Source of the DNA: Thermodesulfovibrionales bacterium
GTDB lineage: Bacteria; Nitrospirota; Thermodesulfovibrionia; Thermodesulfovibrionales; UBA1546
DNA: 8,025 bases
NCBI GenBank assembly: GCA_919901705.1
Contig: CAKKPR010000280.1
Location: 5,024 to 13,048 of the forward strand
Direction of reading: 5' to 3'
Part shown: positions 1 through 5,404 of the stretch, piece by piece
Layout of the letters: each line of letters starts with the position of its first letter
Position numbering within the stretch: the first letter of the stretch is position 1
The notes under the pieces: generated by a model
Told to the model about the DNA's origin: nothing
Seen by the model: only the letters and a program-made list of their open reading frames with translations
Databases searched by the model: none
Position numbers and translations under genes: made by a program

Positions 1-17
1 CGAGTCGCAACGACCTG
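1..17 (+). repeat. REP-like mini-hairpin, copy 1
   Basis: The sequence CGAGTCGCAACGACCTG contains a perfect four-base stem (GTCG/CGAC) around a three-base loop (CAA). The same 17-mer occurs on the opposite strand at 2408-2424 with only two differences, and both fall in the loop. The copy touches the window edge, so a larger element may continue upstream. Confidence 0.4.
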
Positions 18-26
18 AGTTTTTTA

Positions 27-54
27 GCGGTTTTTGCCGCAAAGACTTTTTATC
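27..54 (+). terminator. Weak hairpin plus T-tract, possible terminator
   Basis: GCGG (27-30) pairs with CCGC (37-40) around a six-base T-rich loop, followed by AAAGAC and then TTTTT. Read on the plus strand this is a short stem with a distant T-run, so it could stop a plus-strand gene lying before the window. On the minus strand, just after nrdJ, the stem is followed by A residues and would not be a classical terminator. The four-base stem makes the call weak. Confidence 0.25.
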
Positions 55-2283
55 TTACCCGCATTTCGTAAAGCCGCAGTTATGGCAGACTGCACATCCG
101 CCTTCGTGCTCAACAGCGCCTCCGCATTCAGGGCATGCGCCTATGAGCATGATGTCCTCCTTGTGGCCGTTGCCGTTTCCTTTTTTCCCGTCTGTCTTGT
201 AGTTATCTATTGCCTTTGCAATTGCATCAGAGCATGAAAGTATCCGTCCTCCGTCAACCCATGAAGGCTGGTGGCATGATATTCCCTTAAGCTGGTTAAC
301 GATCTCTTCGGGCTCTATGTTTGAACGGAATGCAAGCGACACAAGCCTCCCTATTGCCTCTGACTGGCTCGCAGCGCATCCTCCTGCCTTGCCCATTGAC
401 GTGAATAGCTCAAACAGGTGGCCTTTTTCATCTTCATTTACTGTGATATATAAATGCCCGCAGCCTGTCTTCATAAGACGCGTAGCGCCCTTAATCATCT
501 CAGGCCTTTTTCTCGGAACTATCTTTTGAACTATTTGACCTTCTTGAACTTTTGAACTGTCTTTTGTGGATTTTCCTGTTGTGAGCACCTGCTCTTCTCT
601 TGAGCCGTCTCTGTATACTGTAACTCCCTTGCACCCGGTTTTGTATGCCAGGCGGTATACCTCCTCAACATCCTTTGTTGTTGCATTATGAGAGAAGTTC
701 ACTGTCTTTGAAACTGCATTGTCAACATGTTTCTGGAAAGCTGCCTGCATGGCTATATGTTCCTCCGGTTTTATGTCGTGTGCAGTGACAAATACGGCCT
801 TTACATCATCAGGGATTTCCTTGAATTCTTTTATGCTTCCCTTTTCTGCGATCTTCTCCATGAGTTCCCTGTTCCAGAACCCGCGTTCTTTGGCAACCAT
901 TTCAAATTGAGGGTTTACCTCTATGAGTTTTGTGCCTTCCATAACAGTCCTGACATAGGAGACTGCAAAGAGCGGCTCTATGCCCGATGAACAGCCTGCG
1001 ATTATTGAGAGTGTGCCTGTCGGGGCAATTGTTGTTACTGTTGCATTTCTTACCTTTAGTTTTCCGTCATAGATGCTTCCTTCATAATGCTGGAATACCC
1101 CGCGCTCTTCAGCCAGCGATGAGGTTGCCTTTTTGCCCTCGGCCTGTATGAATCCCATTACCTCTTCCGCAAGCTCTACGGCCCTGTCGGAATTGTAAGG
1201 GATCTGCATCTGTATGAGCATGTCCGCCCAGCCCATTACACCCAGGCCTATTTTCCTGTTTGCCTTTGTCATCTCGTCAATCTTTTTAATGGGATATTTG
1301 TTCGCGTCTATGACATTGTCGAGAAAGTGAACTCCCTTCCATGTAGTTTCTCTGAGCCTTTCCCAGTCTACCTCATTGCCTTTTACCATCTTTGCAAGAT
1401 TTATTGATCCGAGATTGCATGATTCATATGGGAGCAGGGGCTGTTCGCCGCATGGATTTGTGGACTCTATCTCGCCGAGTTTTGGGGTCGGATTGGAGGC
1501 GTTTATCCTGTCTAAAAATACAATGCCGGGCTCGCCGTTTTTCCATGCGTGGTTGACTATGAGGTCAAAGACATCCCTTGCCTTAAGCCTTTGAGAAACT
1601 TTTTTGGTCCTTGGATTTATGAGGTCGTACTGCCTGTCTTCTTCAAGCGCGTTCATGAACTCCTCGGTTAATCCTACGGAGATATTAAAGTTGTTAAGCT
1701 TTGTCATCTCGTCCTTGCATGTTATGAAGCTCAGTATATCAGGATGGTCCACTCTCAAAAGTCCCATGTTGGCGCCTCTTCTTGTGCCGCCCTGTTTTAC
1801 TGCCTCTGTTGCTGTATCAAATACTGTCATGAAGGATATCGGCCCTGATGAGATGCCTTTTGTAGAGCCTACGACATCGCCGTTTGGCCTGAGCCTCGAA
1901 AAACTGAATCCTGTGCCGCCGCCTGATTTATGTATTATTGCAGCATTTTTTACAGCATCAAAGATTGACTCCATGGAGTCATCAATAGGGAGGACAAAAC
2001 ATGCGGAGAGCTGACCGAGTCTTCTCCCTGCATTCATCAGTGTCGGGCTGTTCGGGAGAAAATTAAGGGCTGTCATCATGTCATAGAAGGATACCCCTAA
2101 TGCCTCTGCCTCTGTCTCCGAGCTTCCGTAGTGGAGGTCTGCAGCTGCTATGCTTCTGGCAACCCTTTTAAAAAGTTCATGAGGCGTCTCAACAATTTTT
2201 CCTTCCTCATTTTTTTTCAGGTATCGCTTTTCAAGAACCTTTAGCGCATTTGGAGTAAAACCGAGACCATTCACTGCCTTCAT
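55..2283 (-). CDS. nrdJ: Adenosylcobalamin-dependent (class II) ribonucleotide reductase
   Basis: This 742-residue protein reduces ribonucleotides to deoxyribonucleotides using a cobalamin-generated thiyl radical, so it needs no oxygen and no separate radical subunit. Visible marks: an N-terminal ATP-cone/RNR lead-in; the first redox cysteine in LSACFVLP (Cys95); the loop STNPCGEQPLLPYESCNLGS holding the Asn276/Cys278/Glu280 catalytic trio; the APTGTLSIIAGCSSGIEP phosphate-site region (about 420-437); a TSCPD-type domain (about 594-675); and a C-terminal Cys-rich tail (Cys717, 720, 730, 733, 736, 741) of the zinc-ribbon/redox-relay type of class II enzymes. Length and domain order fit the family and nothing is interrupted. 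The ATG at 2281-2283 is preceded by a strong GGGAGGA site. A small Cys-rich gene lies 76 bases upstream on the same strand, and both probably share the promoter near 2606-2634. Confidence 0.97.
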   Translation of the reverse strand: MKAVNGLGFTPNALKVLEKRYLKKNEEGKIVETPHELFKRVARSIAAADLHYGSSETEAEALGVSFYDMMTALNFLPNSPTLMNAGRRLGQLSACFVLPIDDSMESIFDAVKNAAIIHKSGGGTGFSFSRLRPNGDVVGSTKGISSGPISFMTVFDTATEAVKQGGTRRGANMGLLRVDHPDILSFITCKDEMTKLNNFNISVGLTEEFMNALEEDRQYDLINPRTKKVSQRLKARDVFDLIVNHAWKNGEPGIVFLDRINASNPTPKLGEIESTNPCGEQPLLPYESCNLGSINLAKMVKGNEVDWERLRETTWKGVHFLDNVIDANKYPIKKIDEMTKANRKIGLGVMGWADMLIQMQIPYNSDRAVELAEEVMGFIQAEGKKATSSLAEERGVFQHYEGSIYDGKLKVRNATVTTIAPTGTLSIIAGCSSGIEPLFAVSYVRTVMEGTKLIEVNPQFEMVAKERGFWNRELMEKIAEKGSIKEFKEIPDDVKAVFVTAHDIKPEEHIAMQAAFQKHVDNAVSKTVNFSHNATTKDVEEVYRLAYKTGCKGVTVYRDGSREEQVLTTGKSTKDSSKVQEGQIVQKIVPRKRPEMIKGATRLMKTGCGHLYITVNEDEKGHLFELFTSMGKAGGCAASQSEAIGRLVSLAFRSNIEPEEIVNQLKGISCHQPSWVDGGRILSCSDAIAKAIDNYKTDGKKGNGNGHKEDIMLIGACPECGGAVEHEGGCAVCHNCGFTKCG

Positions 2284-2286
2284 AAG

Positions 2287-2293
2287 TCCTCCC
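2287..2293 (-). promoter_or_regulatory. Strong ribosome binding site of nrdJ
   Basis: On the minus strand GGGAGGA lies three bases before the ATG at 2281-2283. It fixes the nrdJ start, which also begins the protein with the expected class II N-terminal sequence. Confidence 0.7.
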
Positions 2294-2344
2294 TTAAAAT
2301 TTATCTGTTATTTATTTAATGTCTGCTAAAAAGAACTTTTAACT

Positions 2345-2350
2345 ATTATA
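2345..2350 (-). promoter_or_regulatory. Possible internal -10 element (TATAAT) before nrdJ
   Basis: A perfect TATAAT lies on the minus strand in the 76-base gap between the small Cys-rich gene and nrdJ. No good -35 hexamer is visible 16-18 bases upstream and there is no TGn extension. It may be a weak secondary promoter or a chance match in A/T-rich DNA. Confidence 0.25.
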
Positions 2351-2359
2351 CCTGAGACC

Positions 2360-2551
2360 TTACTCTGCTCTGAGAAAAACACCATTTTGTTCGACAGAAC
2401 CCTCAAACAGGTCGGTACGACTCGCAACCGAGCTGATTCTCTGCCTTAGCTCTTCCATGGCATTTTCTTTTTCAATAGGACACATCTTTGTGCAGATATT
2501 AGGGCATTTCAGGCAGGCAAGCCAATCCCCAAAACCCTTACAAGCCTCCAT
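2360..2551 (-). CDS. Small four-cysteine protein upstream of nrdJ
   Basis: This is a 63-residue protein of unrecognised family. The N-terminal third carries Cys4 and a compact C-x2-C-x3-C-x3-C cluster (Cys13, 16, 20, 24 in DWLACLKCPNICTKMCP), which could bind a metal or an iron-sulfur cluster. Residues 25-47 are charged and probably helical. There is no signal peptide or membrane segment, so it should be cytoplasmic. GGGAGG at 2561-2566 lies nine bases before the chosen ATG and six before a TTG immediately upstream, which would add one residue. It is the first gene after a sigma70-like promoter with an NrdR-like box and precedes nrdJ, so co-expression with ribonucleotide reduction is likely; a redox or metal role there is only inference. 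The last ~20 residues are encoded across a REP-like repeat (2408-2424), so the C-terminus may be a repeat-derived extension. Confidence 0.7.
   Translation of the reverse strand: MEACKGFGDWLACLKCPNICTKMCPIEKENAMEELRQRISSVASRTDLFEGSVEQNGVFLRAE
2408..2424 (-). repeat. REP-like mini-hairpin, copy 2
   Basis: On the minus strand this reads CGAGTCGTACCGACCTG: the GTCG/CGAC stem with loop TAC. It matches 1-17 on the plus strand except at two loop bases. It lies inside the coding region for the end of the small Cys-rich protein. Together the two copies form inverted repeats flanking nrdJ. Confidence 0.4.
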
Positions 2552-2605
2552 CAATCAGCGCCTCCCACATATCAAGAGTTTGTGTTGTTAAATAAAGTTT
2601 TAGTA

Positions 2606-2634
2606 ATTAAACCACAATATCTTGTATATGTCAA
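2606..2634 (-). promoter_or_regulatory. Sigma70-type promoter of the Cys-rich protein-nrdJ unit
   Basis: On the minus strand a perfect -35 TTGACA (2629-2634) is followed by a 17-base spacer and the -10 TTTAAT (2606-2611, one mismatch to TATAAT). Transcription should start near 2599, giving an untranslated leader of about 48 bases before the small Cys-rich gene, whose ribosome site is at 2561-2566. Confidence 0.7.
2612..2627. promoter_or_regulatory. Probable NrdR box overlapping the promoter spacer
   Basis: CCACAATATCTTGTAT matches the published 16-base NrdR consensus (acaCwAtATaTwGwgt) at 13 of 16 positions, including the central core and the C...G pair that define it. It fills the spacer between the -35 and -10 hexamers, so a bound repressor would block RNA polymerase. 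NrdR is the dATP/ATP-sensing repressor of ribonucleotide reductase genes, which fits nrdJ downstream. NrdR boxes usually occur as pairs about three helical turns apart. I see only weak half-matches at that distance on either side (around 2583-2598 and 2641-2656), so this may be a single box. Confidence 0.55.
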
Positions 2635-2641
2635 GGGAAAA

Positions 2642-2718
2642 GTGGGATTTTTGTAACTGGCTGATTTACATGAATTTTCTCTGTGAAATCGGTGTTAGGA
2701 TTTTGTTAGGGATTTTGT
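2642..2718 (+). repeat. Direct repeats GTTAGG(G)ATTTT upstream of the kinase gene
   Basis: Two adjacent copies, GTTAGGATTTT (2694-2704) and GTTAGGGATTTT (2705-2716), are preceded by a related GTGGGATTTTTGT (2643-2655). They sit in the 209-base divergent intergenic region, 45-120 bases before the kinase ATG, where regulator sites would be expected. No known consensus was recognised. Confidence 0.35.
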
Positions 2719-2742
2719 CTTATTTTTCAGGAAATTAATTAT
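2715..2742 (+). promoter_or_regulatory. Weak candidate promoter of the kinase operon
   Basis: TTGTCT (2715-2720) and AATTAT (2737-2742) each match four of six sigma70 consensus bases with a 16-base spacer, and would start transcription just before the kinase ATG at 2764. A second -10-like hexamer, TAAAAT (2753-2758), lies five bases before the ATG. Neither is convincing. There is no Shine-Dalgarno sequence before the ATG, so a very short or absent leader is possible. Confidence 0.25.
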
Positions 2743-2763
2743 TAAAATGGGTTAAAATTAACA

Positions 2764-3804
2764 ATGTCTGTTTCAGGCACTTTTGACAAGGCAAGGCATT
2801 TACTATTGCTGATATTGATGGTCTTTATCTGGCTTGTGTTGGGTATGGTTTATTTTGACCGTTTCATCCCGCCTTTTGGCCGCCTCGCCCCATGGCTGAT
2901 GCCGTGGAAAGGGCTTTATGAAATTTCCGCATCAGCCGGCACAGAGGAGCGCCTTTCTATTATGCAGGGACTGCTTGATGCATCTACCAGGGTGTCGGAT
3001 ATTGCCTTTTTAATGATGATAATCTCCTTTACCATGTTTAGCGGTTATTTGACTTTTGTTTATCAGCAGAAACAAGGGAGGGCGCATGAGAACACCCTGC
3101 TCCTGATTAAGAACCAGGAGATTGCGCGGCGCAATGAATTTATCCGCTATATATCTGCCACCATCGGGCATGAATTTAAAAATAATCTTGGAAGAATAAA
3201 AAGAAGAATAGACCTGCTCCCTGATATTCAGCCTGATGTGAGGGCGCGTCTCGATGACAATATGGATAAGCTGTTTTCAGATATCGAGATATTCAAGAAA
3301 ATCTCAGATGAGCGGGAATCGGTGCTTGTAGATTTTAAAAAAGTTGACTTAAAAGAAATGCTCGAGGGTATTGCAAGACAATACAGCGATCTGGCTGAAG
3401 TTGCTTTTCAGAGTGATATATACACGCACACCATTTTTGCCTCGCAAACTTTGTTGAAGACTGTATTTGAGAATATTATGGACAATGCAGTCAGGTATAA
3501 AAAACGTGAACAGGCCCGTGCGCAGGTTTTAATAGCATTTACTATGGACCTTGACGGAAGGCGCCGCTATGTTTCTCTGTCTTTCAGGGATAATGGAATC
3601 GGAATGGATGAGCAGCAGGCGGAGCAGTGTTTTTATAAAGGCAAGAGCGCTCACGAGGGTTGGGGAGAGGGGCTTTATTTTGCCAAATATGTTGTCGGGC
3701 TTCATGCCGGCAAGATAAGGGTTGGCAAGGAATATACCGTATCAGGGGCCGGCACAGAGATAATAATCAATCTTCCATTTGTTGAAGAGGCCCTTGATGT
3801 TTAG
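2764..3804 (+). CDS. Membrane sensor histidine kinase
   Basis: This 346-residue protein is a two-component sensor kinase. TM1 spans about residues 12-30 and TM2 about 79-99, leaving a short periplasmic loop of some 48 residues rich in Pro/Trp and with no recognised sensor fold. A charged, probably coiled-coil linker (101-128) leads to the H-box IGHEFKNNLG, with His136 as the likely phospho-acceptor. The ATPase domain follows: N-box ENIMDNAVRY (236-245), G1 box RDNGIGM (275-281), G2 region GWGEGLYFAK (299-308) and SGAGTEIIINLP (327-338). All catalytic boxes look intact, so it should be an active kinase. There is no PAS, HAMP or fused receiver. An in-frame stop at 2743-2745 makes 2764 the first usable start, although no ribosome site precedes it. 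The gene overlaps the downstream response regulator by eight bases, its probable cognate partner. Confidence 0.9.
   Translation: MSVSGTFDKARHLLLLILMVFIWLVLGMVYFDRFIPPFGRLAPWLMPWKGLYEISASAGTEERLSIMQGLLDASTRVSDIAFLMMIISFTMFSGYLTFVYQQKQGRAHENTLLLIKNQEIARRNEFIRYISATIGHEFKNNLGRIKRRIDLLPDIQPDVRARLDDNMDKLFSDIEIFKKISDERESVLVDFKKVDLKEMLEGIARQYSDLAEVAFQSDIYTHTIFASQTLLKTVFENIMDNAVRYKKREQARAQVLIAFTMDLDGRRRYVSLSFRDNGIGMDEQQAEQCFYKGKSAHEGWGEGLYFAKYVVGLHAGKIRVGKEYTVSGAGTEIIINLPFVEEALDV
3784..3790 (+). promoter_or_regulatory. Ribosome binding site deciding the response-regulator start
   Basis: GAAGAGG lies six bases before the ATG at 3797. This supports 3797 over the in-frame upstream codon at 3779, which has no such site and would place six extra residues before the receiver beta-strand FRVLLADD. 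The site lies inside the end of the kinase gene, so the two are probably translationally coupled. Confidence 0.65.
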
Positions 3805-4684
3805 AGTGCTCCTTGCCGATGATAATTACGAGGACAGGGAACTCCTGAAGCTGGAGATTCAGCGGGCCTTAGGCCGGGAAGAAGCGGATTTGAGATTTTA
3901 TGAGGCTGCCAGCATAAAACAGGCAGGGGAATTTCTGGAGGCCCAGTCTTTTGACCTTATGACGCTGGATATCGAGTTTGACCGTATGAATGAAGGCATT
4001 GATGCCCTGCCAGGGATATTCGAAAACTATCCAACCCTGAATATTATTATTATAAGCGGCAAGCTTAATAAGGCCGAGGTCTCTGAGCAGTTGTTCCGTT
4101 TTACAAAGGATAATATCTTAAAGGGGAAGCGCTGGGCAAGACACTTTGATGTCCTTGACAAGAAGGACAATAAAACAGAGGCCTTGCAGCGCGCTTATTC
4201 CTTTGCCTTCAAACAAAAGGAGGCTTCCGGCAATTTGCGGGACCTTTTCCTTCTTGCCGAGTCATACCTTGAGAAGGATGAGTTGGATAAATGCCTGGAG
4301 GTCTATCAAAAGATACAGAGCCTTGCTCCAGGAGAACTTGAGTCCAATGAAAATATAAATTTATTTAAAAGAGGCGTATCCCTTGAGCAGGCAATTGATT
4401 ATTACAGGAAGGGAGAGAAGGTTATTGCCTCCCTGCTTCTCGGCCACCATCTTGAAACACGGCTGAAGATATTTACCCGGAAGATGCTCGGCCGTTCTTT
4501 CCCCGGGCTTCATGACTGCCTGAAGGAACTGGAGCGTTCGCACCGTTTCAGTCCGTTTAAGAGGAGCCTTTTTCAGCAGGTGCTGAGGACAAGAAACAAG
4601 GCCATACACAGCCCGACAACTATTTCAGAAGAGGATTTTGATATGGCGGTAAAGGACCTGAAATTACTTGAGGCAAAAATTTAA
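3797..4684 (+). CDS. Response regulator: receiver - TPR-like repeat - HEPN-like output domain
   Basis: This is a 295-residue protein with an unusual output. The receiver domain (1 to about 140) has the acidic pair Asp8/Asp9 (LLADDN), phospho-acceptor Asp58 (LMTLDIEF), Ser87 (IIISGK) and Lys122 (VLDKK). All active-site positions are present, but the Ser-Lys interval is about 13 residues longer than in CheY. Residues 147-180 match one tetratricopeptide repeat (Leu150, Leu153, Ala154, Tyr157, Cys166, Tyr170, Ile173, Pro178). The C-terminal ~90 residues look like an all-helical HEPN domain: an early helix LLLGHHLETRLK (213-224), then VLRTRNKAIHSP with Arg266-Asn267-x3-His271, the R-[polar]-x(3-5)-H ribonuclease motif, then a final helix EEDFDMAVKDLKLLEA. 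There is no DNA-binding domain. It overlaps the kinase gene by eight bases and the next gene by one. Receiver identity is firm; HEPN rests on motif and helix pattern, and RNase activity is inference. Confidence 0.85.
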   Translation: MFRVLLADDNYEDRELLKLEIQRALGREEADLRFYEAASIKQAGEFLEAQSFDLMTLDIEFDRMNEGIDALPGIFENYPTLNIIIISGKLNKAEVSEQLFRFTKDNILKGKRWARHFDVLDKKDNKTEALQRAYSFAFKQKEASGNLRDLFLLAESYLEKDELDKCLEVYQKIQSLAPGELESNENINLFKRGVSLEQAIDYYRKGEKVIASLLLGHHLETRLKIFTRKMLGRSFPGLHDCLKELERSHRFSPFKRSLFQQVLRTRNKAIHSPTTISEEDFDMAVKDLKLLEAKI

Positions 4685-5334
4685 TGAAGAGCGATTTTAT
4701 AAAAAAATTTATTCTACCGCCAGGGCCGATACTCGGACTGATACTTGCGGGGCTTCTTCTTCTTAGCGCAGTTCTTTATTACCGGGCTGTCAGGATACAG
4801 AGATTTCTTGAACCTGCGCTTGCTATTTCCCAGCCGAGAAACGAATTTGCCAGGAGTATTAACAGCCTGCTCATAAAAGAGTTTGGAACAGAGGAAGTCA
4901 GTGGCATAAGATTTAAGACAGACTCTATTTTTGTTGAAGAGTCCTTGCTGTTTGACAACGGCAATAGCATGAAGGAGTCTGCATATACAATCCTGAAGAA
5001 GCTGGGGCATGTTTTTATGTCGGCCCTGAATGACAGTAATACAAGGGCTCATATCGATCTCATACTTGTCAGCGCCACATTCCCGGTTAATCCGGACACT
5101 AAACGTAACAGTAAGATGAGGATTGATATGCAGCGCAAGGCTGAGTTAATCCTGTATTCCATGTATAAGGCAGAACCTGAACTTGAGAAGGACTATGGGA
5201 CATACCTTGCAGCCACTGCCCTGCCTGTCAGCGCTTCAGCCCAGGAAACAAGCTGGGTGGAATTCCGTATCATCCCTACTGAACTGGTGCATATAGAGAT
5301 GTTGCTGAAATTAGGGAAATATACGCAGCGATAA
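4684..5334 (+). CDS. Single-TM protein with divergent OmpA/MotB-like periplasmic domain
   Basis: This 216-residue protein has a positive N-terminus (MKSDFIKKF), one transmembrane helix (about 16-33) and a probably periplasmic remainder. Residues 80-197 follow the OmpA/MotB C-terminal pattern: a strand with SIFVEESLLFDNGNS (compare the f...LF..gs motif), a long helix ending in ALNDSN, a strand AHIDLILVSATF where the family usually has GHTD, a helix MRIDMQRKAELILYSMY with Arg151 where the conserved SxxRA arginine lies, and a final strand WVEFRI. The GHTD aspartate that contacts peptidoglycan appears to be absent, so wall binding is uncertain. The start overlaps the regulator stop (TAATG), with GAGG ten bases upstream, implying coupled translation. 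It is probably an envelope partner, ligand-sensing subunit or output of the kinase. The fold assignment is tentative. Confidence 0.7.
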   Translation: MKSDFIKKFILPPGPILGLILAGLLLLSAVLYYRAVRIQRFLEPALAISQPRNEFARSINSLLIKEFGTEEVSGIRFKTDSIFVEESLLFDNGNSMKESAYTILKKLGHVFMSALNDSNTRAHIDLILVSATFPVNPDTKRNSKMRIDMQRKAELILYSMYKAEPELEKDYGTYLAATALPVSASAQETSWVEFRIIPTELVHIEMLLKLGKYTQR

Positions 5335-5335
5335 A

Positions 5336-5404
5336 GAGTGAGCAGTGATAGTGAACAGTGTCAGGAAAAATTCATAAGCTGACACTAGCACTAACCACTT
5401 ACAC
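5336..5404. repeat. Palindromic repeat filling the convergent intergenic spacer
   Basis: AGTGTCAG (5357-5364) pairs perfectly with CTGACACT (5379-5386) around a 14-base loop. The outer arms continue imperfectly: 5338-5356 and 5387-5404 share GTG, AGTG and AGTG blocks in mirrored order. The palindrome runs from just after the OmpA-like stop codon to just before the Memo stop codon, so it could form an RNA hairpin limiting read-through from both sides. No good T-tract follows on either strand. Its left arm (AGTGATAGTGAACAGTG) resembles repeat DNA at 6776-6808. Confidence 0.6.

Noticed and set aside
1604..2014. 136-codon plus-strand open frame
   Set aside because: It lies antisense to the catalytic core of nrdJ, has no ribosome site or recognisable domain, and reads as a shadow of a strongly conserved gene.
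2284..2359. Cobalamin riboswitch upstream of nrdJ
   Set aside because: The 76-base gap is far too short and lacks any recognisable B12-box; regulation is better explained by the NrdR-like site.
4714..5052. 112-codon minus-strand open frame
   Set aside because: It is antisense to the OmpA-like gene, which is translationally coupled to its upstream neighbour. No independent support was seen.
2764..5334. Zorya defence system
   Set aside because: There is an OmpA/MotB-like protein but no MotA-like ZorA, helicase or nuclease partner. The neighbouring genes are a kinase and a receiver protein instead.
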